Translations under genes and position numbers: made by a program
Source: DYRB01 sp963802205
Lineage (GTDB): Bacteria > Pseudomonadota > Gammaproteobacteria > Chromatiales > Chromatiaceae
Length of the DNA: 64,000 bases
Direction: 5' to 3'
NCBI GenBank assembly: GCA_963802205.1
Contig: CAWDHW010000007.1
Coordinates: 1-64,000 of the forward strand
The notes under the pieces: model-generated
The model's database searches: none
The model's input: only the letters and a program-made list of their open reading frames with translations
Told to the model about the DNA's origin: nothing
Shown here: positions 58,069 through 64,000 of the stretch, piece after piece
How positions within the stretch are numbered: position 1 is the stretch's first letter
Layout: every line of letters starts with the position of its first letter

Positions 58069-59901
58069 TTGCAGATACAAGACGCAAGACCCCAGGTCAA
58101 CGGCCTGGTCCTCTACAAGGTGCGCCCGGCCAGGGTCCTCGCCTTGGGGGAGAAGCTCGACATCGAGTTGGAGGGGGGGCAGACCAAGCGCGTCCGGCCT
58201 AAGGACATCGAGCCCCTGCACCCCGGGCCCCTGGCGCGTCTGGCGGACCTGACCCCCTGCCAGGGGTCGCTGCTGGAGGCATGGGATCTCCTGGAGGGCG
58301 GCGAGACCAATCTGCGCGAGTTGGCCGAGCTGGCCTACGGCGACTTCACCCCCGCCACCGCCTGGGCGGCCTGGCAAGAGGTGGCCGACGGGCTCTACTT
58401 CTCCGGCACTCCGGCCGCCATCCGGGCGCGCCCCGCGGAGGCCGTGGAGCACGACCGCGCCCAGCGCGAGGCCAAGGTCGCCGCGGAACGGGACTGGGCC
58501 ACCTTCCTCAGGCGCATGGCCGCCGGGCACGCCGCTCCGGAGGACCATCAGCGCCTGGTGGAAGTCGAGCGACTGGCCCGCGGCGAGACCGCCTACAGCC
58601 GCATCCTGGTGGCCTTGGGGCACCAGGAGACCCCGGCCAACGCCCACCGCATGCTGGTCCAGGTCGGTTACTGGGCACCGAACCACAACCCCTATCCGGC
58701 CCGCTGCGGGGTCATCTCGAGCGACCCGGACCTGCCGGTGGGGGATATCCCGGACGAGGACCGCCTGGACCTGACCGGCCTGGCGGCCTACGCCATCGAC
58801 GACGAGGGCAACGAGGACCCGGACGACGCCATCAGCCTGGACGGTGATCGCCTCTGGGTGCATGTGGCCGATGTCGCGGCCCTGGTGATCCCGGACGGAG
58901 ACATGGATCGCGAGGCACGCTCGCGCGGGGCCAACCTCTATCTCCCGGAAGGGATCGTCAACATGCTGCCGGACGCGGTCACCCGCTGCCTCGGGCTGGG
59001 GTTACATCCGATCTCCCCGGCCCTGTCCTTCGGCCTGCGCTGCGGCCCCGACGGCGAGCTTACAGATATCGAGATCCGCCTGACGCGGGTGCGAGTGCAG
59101 CGCCTGACCTACGGGCAGGTGGACGCGTGCCTGGCCGAAAACCAGGCCCCCTTTACCGCCATCGACGCCTGGCTTGCGCCCTTCCGGGCCCGGCGTCAGG
59201 CCTGCGGTGCGGCGGGGATCGAGCTTCCGGAGGTCAGCGTGCGGGTGCGCGAAGGCGTCGTTGCGATCCGGCCCCTCGAACGCTCGCGTAGCCGCAACCT
59301 GGTGATGGATGCCATGCTCCTGGCTGGCGAGGGATGCGCTCGCTGGTGTCAGGGACGCGGTGTGCCCATCCCCTTCGCCGGCCAGGCCGCGCCGGACAAG
59401 TCGGAGATCCCCACCGATATGGCCGGGATGTTCGCCTACCGACGCTGCTTCAAGCCTACCCGGCTGTCGCTGGAGCCAACGGCGCATGCCGGGTTGGGCC
59501 TGAGCCTCTACACCCGGGCCACCAGCCCCCTGCGACGCTACTCCGACCTGTTGGTCCACCAGCAGGTGCGGGCGGTCCTGACGGGAAGGCCGGTCTTGGA
59601 TGCGGAGACGGCGAGCGGCCGGGTCGGCGAGGCCGAGACCGCCGGCATCGGCGTGCGGCGGGCCGAGCGGCTCTCCAATCACCATTGGAAACTCGTCTAC
59701 CTACGCCAAAACCCGGACTGGGAGGGTGAGGCCGTGGTTGTGGGGATCGAGGAGCGCAAGGTGGTGGTCCTGATCCCGGGCCTGGCCTTGGATGCCAAGG
59801 TCCGAGCCCCCGGGGAGCACACGCTCAATGATCGGCTACGGCTGGCCCCGAGAGAGATCGATCTGCCGGAGCTGGACTGCTACTTCCGGGTCAAGGAGTG
59901 A
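58069..59901 (+). CDS. RNase II/R-type exoribonuclease (RNB domain)
   Basis: A ribonuclease II-family 3'-5' exonuclease of about 610 residues. The RNB catalytic acids are in 'AIDDEGNEDPDDAISLDGDR' followed by 'LWVHVADVAALVIPDGDMDR'. The C-terminal RNB block 'LYTRATSPLRRYSDLLVHQQ' is intact and a short S1-like end follows ('GEAVVVGIEERKVVVLIPG'). It is shorter than RNase R; it resembles the third RNB group of gammaproteobacteria. No ATG is available near the N-terminus; I chose TTG at 58069 ('MQIQDARPQVNGLVLYKV'), though the frame is open to 57919. The frame is intact. Confidence 0.88.
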   Translation: MQIQDARPQVNGLVLYKVRPARVLALGEKLDIELEGGQTKRVRPKDIEPLHPGPLARLADLTPCQGSLLEAWDLLEGGETNLRELAELAYGDFTPATAWAAWQEVADGLYFSGTPAAIRARPAEAVEHDRAQREAKVAAERDWATFLRRMAAGHAAPEDHQRLVEVERLARGETAYSRILVALGHQETPANAHRMLVQVGYWAPNHNPYPARCGVISSDPDLPVGDIPDEDRLDLTGLAAYAIDDEGNEDPDDAISLDGDRLWVHVADVAALVIPDGDMDREARSRGANLYLPEGIVNMLPDAVTRCLGLGLHPISPALSFGLRCGPDGELTDIEIRLTRVRVQRLTYGQVDACLAENQAPFTAIDAWLAPFRARRQACGAAGIELPEVSVRVREGVVAIRPLERSRSRNLVMDAMLLAGEGCARWCQGRGVPIPFAGQAAPDKSEIPTDMAGMFAYRRCFKPTRLSLEPTAHAGLGLSLYTRATSPLRRYSDLLVHQQVRAVLTGRPVLDAETASGRVGEAETAGIGVRRAERLSNHHWKLVYLRQNPDWEGEAVVVGIEERKVVVLIPGLALDAKVRAPGEHTLNDRLRLAPREIDLPELDCYFRVKE

Positions 59902-59972
59902 AGCCCAAGCCGCCCAACAACCGTGGCTTGGCCCAGGGTGACGGCGGCCAGGCTTCGGTTTCTGATTGAAAT

Positions 59973-59986
59973 ATGATCTAAATCAA
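59973..59986 (+). promoter_or_regulatory. FNR/ANR-like box in a convergent gap
   Basis: The word atgatctaaatcaa matches the FNR consensus TTGAT-N4-ATCAA at nine of ten specified positions (first base A instead of T). It lies in an AT-rich spot behind the RNB gene, with no protein gene starting downstream on either strand. One chance match of this quality in 64 kb is possible, so it is a candidate only. Confidence 0.4.
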
Positions 59987-60116
59987 ACTTCACGAAGAGA
60001 TCTCTCGCGGACTAGTTGAAACCGCGTGGAGACCCTTGGTATCCTTCGGACCATTCTCGATGTCCGTTCGGGCGGTGCGCCCCTGAGACCGGGGCGACCT
60101 CGGTCCTGAGATAGAC

Positions 60117-60644
60117 TCAGGCCCCCCAGCGGCGGACCTCGCCGGTATCGATGTGCACGAAGTCGGCGCCGGGGTAATTGCCAACCCCGCCACGCGCAAG
60201 GGCGACAGCACAGTCGCAGACCGTTCGCGTACCGGCGTAGTCGTGGCGAATGTCCAGTGCCTGCCCGGTCAGGTGCAGGCTGTTCCGGGCGACCCCGTTA
60301 GAGGTGCGACGGAGCATGGCGTTGGTCTCGGGGCTGCGGTAGGCGCTGAGGATCTCGATGGTCCCCTCCGGGTTCCCCAGGCGGGCGTTGATGTCGTAGA
60401 CAATGTCGAACAGCTTGGGGTCGATGACGGTGACGTCTTGGGTGCGGAAATCCCGCAGGAACCAGTTGAGCTTGTGCAGGGCGGGGCGTTGATAGCGATC
60501 ACCGATGCGATAGGTCACGGTGAGCTTTTCGTCGGTGTGGAGATGGCGCAGGGAGAGGATACGTGGCTTCTCGGTGGCGGTCCGGGCGAGGCTCGGAGTA
60601 GCAGCAAGGGACAGTGCAAGTCCCAGGAAGTGACGTCTTTTCAT
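60117..60644 (-). CDS. YcbK-like (DUF882) murein-hydrolase-type protein
   Basis: A 175-residue exported protein of the DUF882/peptidase M15-like family. The N-terminus 'MKRRHFLGLALSLAATPSLA' carries a twin-arginine-style signal (RRHFLG). The zinc-site residues are in 'NSLHLTGQALDIRHDYAG' (His, Asp) and 'ADFVHIDTGEVRRW' (His). YcbK-type proteins act on peptidoglycan cross-links; the activity here is inferred from family. I chose 60644 as start to include the signal without the two extra codons from 60650. Divergent from nudF. The frame is intact. Confidence 0.88.
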   Translation of the reverse strand: MKRRHFLGLALSLAATPSLARTATEKPRILSLRHLHTDEKLTVTYRIGDRYQRPALHKLNWFLRDFRTQDVTVIDPKLFDIVYDINARLGNPEGTIEILSAYRSPETNAMLRRTSNGVARNSLHLTGQALDIRHDYAGTRTVCDCAVALARGGVGNYPGADFVHIDTGEVRRWGA

Positions 60645-60660
60645 TGGCACCTCGGCTCTT

Positions 60661-60810
60661 GACGAATCAGACGGTGGCGGTAGTTTATTGATATCGAGAA
60701 GAAATGCAACCGTGATCGGGAAAGCGTCGTGTAATTATTGTTACCCTCTGATAAATATAAGTATTAGGTGATATTGCAAAACTAACCGGGGCCACGCTGA
60801 GGCCTCGGAA
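60661..60810. promoter_or_regulatory. AT-rich divergent promoter region of ycbK-like and nudF genes
   Basis: The most AT-rich short stretch of the last 10 kb ('gtaattattgttaccctctg', 'ataaatataagtattagg' among others) lies between the two divergent genes. Promoters are expected here on both strands, but no consensus pair is clear enough to place -35 and -10 hexamers with confidence. Confidence 0.4.
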
Positions 60811-60834
60811 ATGAAGAGCTGGCGGGGATGGAAT

Positions 60835-61473
60835 ATGGACCTCGGTATTGAGGTGCGGGATCGCTTTATCTGTCACGCAGGCTTCCTGACGCTGGTACGC
60901 TATCGGCTGCGCCATGGCCTGTTTGGCGGCGGCTGGAGCGATGTCATTACGCGGGAGTGTATTGAGCGCCTGAATGCCGCGGCGGTGTTATTGTATGACC
61001 CCTGCCGCGATCTGGTAGTGATGGTAGAGCAATTCCGCATTGGTGCCCTGGAGTGCGAATCCGGTGCCTGGGTGGCGGAACCACCGGGGGGCCTGGTCGC
61101 ACCGGGGGACGATCCCGCCGCCGTAGCGGTACGGGAGGCCCGCGAGGAGACCGGGTGCAGCGTCACGGACATCCAGCCTATTGCAAGCTTCCACGTGAGC
61201 CCCGGGGTATCGGCGGAGCGCCTCCACCTGTTCTGCGGCCGTACCGACGCAAGTCGCGCGGGGGGCATCCATGGCCTGGCCGCCGAGGGCGAGGACATTC
61301 GGGTCTTGGTGCTGGATGCAAAGCAGGCCCTGGCAGACGTCCAGGCTGGTCGAATGGGGACCATGACCGCTATCATCGCGCTCCAGTGGCTGGCGTTGAA
61401 CCGGCAACGGCTAAGGCGGACCTGGTGCCCCGGGGTGGTACCAGGGACAGACTTCTCGGGTCCGGATCTGTGA
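60835..61473 (+). CDS. nudF: ADP-ribose pyrophosphatase (Nudix), NudF-type
   Basis: Hydrolyses ADP-ribose and related sugar nucleotides in the cytoplasm. The sequence is close in layout to E. coli NudF: 'YRLRHGLFGGGWSDVITREC', 'AAAVLLYDPCRDLVVMVEQF', the Nudix box 'GLVAPGDDPAAVAVREAREE' (Asp in place of the first box Glu; catalytic REAREETG kept), 'SFHVSPGVSAERLHLF' and 'GGIHGLAAEGEDIRVLVLD'. The start is the ATG at 60835 ('MDLGIEVRDRFICHAG'), though 60811 is in the same frame. The frame is intact. Confidence 0.9.
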   Translation: MDLGIEVRDRFICHAGFLTLVRYRLRHGLFGGGWSDVITRECIERLNAAAVLLYDPCRDLVVMVEQFRIGALECESGAWVAEPPGGLVAPGDDPAAVAVREAREETGCSVTDIQPIASFHVSPGVSAERLHLFCGRTDASRAGGIHGLAAEGEDIRVLVLDAKQALADVQAGRMGTMTAIIALQWLALNRQRLRRTWCPGVVPGTDFSGPDL

Positions 61474-61501
61474 CCGACGCGGCAATCTGAAGAGGGAGAC
61501 T

Positions 61502-62251
61502 GTGCAAATCCACCGCTGTTGTTCGAGGTTCGGAACCCTGTGCCTGGTGCTGGCGGGGGTGCTTGCCCTGGGTACGACGCGGCAGGCCCTGGCCGATGTT
61601 TACAAGTACGTCGATCCCAGCGGCAAGGTCTACTTCACCGATGTGCCTTTGAGCGGCGCCAAGTTCACACTGGAGTGGCAACGCGCCTCAGCCAAGCTGA
61701 TCGACGAAAACAAGAAGAAGCTCCTCGCCTCCGGACGGGTCGAGGCCCCGAGCAAGTCGGCCACCAAGCGCCGCAACGAGCATGCCCGACTGATCGATGC
61801 GGCGGCCCGCCAGTACGGGCTGATACCGGAACTCCTCCACGCCGTCATACGCACCGAGTCGGCCTACAACCCAGGCGCTGTCTCGTCCGCCGGCGCCATC
61901 GGCCTAATGCAACTCATGCCAGGCACCGCCGCTCGCTACAAGGTGCGGGACATCTGGGAGCCGGCGGCGAATGTGCGCGGCGGGGCCGCCTATCTGCGCG
62001 ACCTGCTGGATATGTTCGATCAGGACCTGCGCCTGGCCTTGGCGGGATACAACGCAGGCGAGGGCGCGGTCATCAAATACGGTCGCCAGATCCCGCCCTA
62101 CCCCGAGACCCAGCAGTATGTTCGCAAGGTCCTGCAATTCCTCTGGGACGAGCAGCGCTCGGTACCCGCACGCAAGACCCAGCCGTTGGCCCTGGCGACC
62201 GCACACAAGATCCAGGCATCGGCTCTGACGAAAATCGCCAAGGCACCATAG
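61502..62251 (+). CDS. Lytic transglycosylase with DUF4124 domain
   Basis: A periplasmic murein transglycosylase. A GTG start at 61502 is followed by a signal peptide ending 'TRQALAD', then a DUF4124-like domain ('VYKYVDPSGKVYFTDVPLSG') and from residue about 95 the SLT domain. The catalytic Glu is in 'LLHAVIRTESAYNPGAVSSA', followed by 'GAIGLMQLMPGTAARYKVRD' and 'LALAGYNAGEGAVIKYGRQI', all typical. Length 249 aa is normal for this class. It follows nudF at 28 bases and probably shares its transcript. The frame is intact. Confidence 0.92.
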   Translation: MQIHRCCSRFGTLCLVLAGVLALGTTRQALADVYKYVDPSGKVYFTDVPLSGAKFTLEWQRASAKLIDENKKKLLASGRVEAPSKSATKRRNEHARLIDAAARQYGLIPELLHAVIRTESAYNPGAVSSAGAIGLMQLMPGTAARYKVRDIWEPAANVRGGAAYLRDLLDMFDQDLRLALAGYNAGEGAVIKYGRQIPPYPETQQYVRKVLQFLWDEQRSVPARKTQPLALATAHKIQASALTKIAKAP

Positions 62252-62427
62252 GGCTCAAGCACCGGTATGACGTTGACGGAAGACGCGCCGCCTTACCCTC
62301 GGGGATCGGCATCGCTCTTCGGCGTCGTGCGGATGGCATGAACGAAAACACCGTAATACTGCCTTCGACCCTCGGCGGTTCCGCGACACCAGCAACGACA
62401 TCGGCGCACCCACGCAGGGTCCTGGCA

Positions 62428-63121
62428 TCAGGGGACATCCACCAGACTGGCCGCGACCGGATGTAGGGAGGTCCGCACCTGCCCCGCATCCGCCGTGCTG
62501 TCGGTCGGACGGACCACCCAGCAGGTGTACATGCCGGCGGTAGCGGCAGCATCCAGCTCCCCCACAAGGTCGGACAGGAAGCGAACCTCCGCGGGCGGGA
62601 CACCGATGGCCGCAGCGATGCGGCGGTAGGACTCCGGGTCCGTCTTGGGCCCCGAAGTGGTGTCGAAGAGACCGCGCAAGAGCGGGCGCAGATCGCCGTC
62701 AATGGTGTGGGCAAAATAGAGGTCTTGGGCGCGGATGGACCCCGACGAGTAGACGTAGACCGGCACCCCTGCGGCATGCCAGGCGCGCAGCCGCGCCAGG
62801 GCATCGGGGTAGATCTCGGCGCGGAAGTGCCCTTCGCGATAGCCGTGCTCCCAGATCAGCCCCTGCAACGCCTTGAGGGGCGTCACCTTGGCATCCGCCG
62901 CAATCCAGCCCAACAGGCAGCGCGTAACCTGCTCCAGGTCCGCTAGCCGGGACCCCACCCAGGTTTGCCGCCTCGGCGATCAGCGGGACCACCGCGGGGT
63001 CGTCCGCGTGGCGGCGAATGAACTGCGGCAGTGCGGCGGCGGCATAGGGAAACAGGACCTCGCGGACGAAGGCAACGGGCCCCAGGGTCCCCTCGATGTC
63101 CGTCAGGATGACCCGGACCAC
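62428..63121 (-). CDS. mtnC: Enolase-phosphatase E1 (one frame break)
   Basis: A haloacid-dehalogenase-fold enzyme of the methionine-salvage pathway. The N-terminal phosphatase signature '[20 protein letters not shown]' and the downstream '[20 protein letters not shown]', '[20 protein letters not shown]' and '[20 protein letters not shown]' are present. Frames change near 62953, where one base too many separates 'LIAEAAN' from '[16 protein letters not shown]'. It starts at GTG 63121, directly behind mtnD. Length about 230 aa is normal once corrected. Mg2+-dependent; cytoplasmic. Confidence 0.9.
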
Positions 63122-63122
63122 G

Positions 63123-63668
63123 CTAGTTTTCCAGGAGCGGGAAGCGTCTGGCGATGTCGCTCCCGGTGAAGCGGGCCACCCAGCCCTCGGGGTTGTTAAA
63201 CAGCCGGATGGCGACGAAGTGGGGGTTGGGGCCCATGTCGAACCAGTGGGTGGCTCCGGCAGGGACCCCGATGAGGTCGCCCTCGGTGCACAGGACCTCG
63301 TAGACCCTGGGGCCTAAGTGCAGGTTGAACTGACCCTGGCCCGCGACGAAGAAGCGCACCTCATCCTCGCCGTGGCTGTGCTCGGCGAGGAACTTCTGGC
63401 GCAGAGCCACCTTGTCCGGGTGATCGGCGTTCAGGCTGACCACATCGACGGTCTGGTAGCCCGCCTCGGCCCTGAGCCGGTCGATGTCCCCACGGTAGGC
63501 GGCGATCACCGCCTCTTGGGGATCACCGGGTCGGATGGGTGCATCCGCCCGCCACTGTTCGAAGCGCACCCCTTCCGTCGCCAGGGTTGCGGCAATGTTC
63601 GGGTGATCCGTAAGCACCGCCAGGGCAACCCCCGGGATATCGTCGGCGTAGACCGTCAGCTTGCTCAT
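63123..63668 (-). CDS. mtnD: Acireductone dioxygenase
   Basis: Oxidises the acireductone intermediate of methionine salvage; a cupin-fold metal enzyme of the cytoplasm. The metal site '[20 protein letters not shown]' (two His and a Glu) and the later His in '[19 protein letters not shown]' are intact. Length 181 aa matches the family. The start at 63668 ('[18 protein letters not shown]') is the family-like one; the frame is open further upstream. It ends one base before the mtnC start, so the two are co-transcribed. mtnB is not in the window. Confidence 0.95.
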   Translation of the reverse strand: MSKLTVYADDIPGVALAVLTDHPNIAATLATEGVRFEQWRADAPIRPGDPQEAVIAAYRGDIDRLRAEAGYQTVDVVSLNADHPDKVALRQKFLAEHSHGEDEVRFFVAGQGQFNLHLGPRVYEVLCTEGDLIGVPAGATHWFDMGPNPHFVAIRLFNNPEGWVARFTGSDIARRFPLLEN

Positions 63669-63800
63669 GCAATCTCCCATCAATCCTGCATTGGCCCCCG
63701 GGCCCGGCGCACGGATCATAGCGCAGCCGCCCCTGACGGCGCGCCCTCGGCCAGAAATACCCTGGCGTCCCGGGGCTGCGTGAACGACGCCTGCCCGATC

Positions 63801-64000
63801 CTACGTCTGTTCCTCTCCCCAACGCCGCCCAAGCCGGTGGGGTACACCCAGGTGATCGAGGACCCGGGCGACCATGAAGTCGATGATGTCGGCCACACTT
63901 GAGGGGTTGAAGTAGAAACCCGGATTGGCGGGCATGATGACGGCCCCGGCACGGGCGAGCCGCAGCATGTTCTCCAGGTGGATGACGGAGAAGGGCGTCT
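63801..64000 (-). CDS. ubiX: UbiX-type flavin prenyltransferase, C-terminal part (runs off window)
   Basis: On the minus strand this is the 3' end of a UbiX family gene whose start is beyond base 64000. Note that the conserved block '[20 protein letters not shown]', '[20 protein letters not shown]' and '[20 protein letters not shown]' appears when the bases are read from 64000 downwards on the strand printed as the forward one reversed; the stop I infer is at 63801-63803. UbiX makes prenylated FMN for UbiD decarboxylases. Because only about 65 residues are present and the strand reading is made by eye, treat the direction as provisional. Confidence 0.55.
   Translation of the reverse strand, partial: TPFSVIHLENMLRLARAGAVIMPANPGFYFNPSSVADIIDFMVARVLDHLGVPHRLGRRWGEEQT

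Overview
The window is one stretch of a high-GC bacterial chromosome. Its gene families (NudF, YgfZ, FolD, PldA, an Mrp antiporter, the methionine-salvage genes MtnD and MtnC) and a DUF3611 membrane protein suggest a gammaproteobacterium, plausibly a Chromatiaceae-type purple sulfur bacterium. This is inference: no rRNA, tRNA or photosynthesis gene is visible to settle it.

Layout. 0-6.3 kb: 3' end of a GntP permease, outer-membrane phospholipase A, then an overlapping Mrp/Mnh cation:proton antiporter operon (E-F-G-B-C-D) interrupted by many single-base frame breaks. 6.3-10.4 kb: a decayed coiled-coil remnant, a palindromic repeat, arginine/ornithine antiporter plus arginine deiminase, and a PLDc_N/SHOCT membrane protein. 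10.4-17.5 kb: TPR/beta-barrel outer-membrane protein, a five-hairpin repeat, a YfcC permease, a transglutaminase, a CDF transporter and an SLC13/RCK permease. 17.5-26 kb: a hydrolase fragment, a Phd/VapC toxin-antitoxin pair, an NlpE-META-DUF4377 envelope lipoprotein, a lipoprotein hydrolase, an RND efflux adaptor and pump, and a glycine-zipper lipoprotein. 26-33 kb: an unknown protein, a K+-channel-like protein, a Na/Pi cotransporter, an orphan amino-acid-binding protein, an ion transporter, a second glycine-zipper lipoprotein and a LysR regulator. 33-41.2 kb: beta-barrel proteins, an alkylsulfatase, a TerB-like protein, an esterase, DUF3611 and a Ca2+/H+ antiporter. 41.7-45.3 kb: KatG and FolD. 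45.3-51.6 kb: a visibly AT-richer island with a 1277-residue secreted di-heme protein facing a secreted trypsin-like protease. 52-64 kb: housekeeping genes (S1 protein, HIT, ICMT-like methyltransferase, YgfZ, an RNase II-type exonuclease, YcbK, NudF, a lytic transglycosylase, MtnC, MtnD, UbiX end).

The window is dominated by membrane transport and envelope functions. Two qualities stand out. First, many conserved genes carry single-base frame breaks, most of them an apparent extra base next to a short run; this looks more like uncorrected sequence error than gene decay. Second, several compact structured repeats lie at gene ends. They include two copies of a 160-bp element made of five consecutive hairpins whose stems differ in a base-pair-preserving way while the loops stay the same, and a 196-bp near-complete palindrome. 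With the giant di-heme protein, these are the best candidates for something undescribed.
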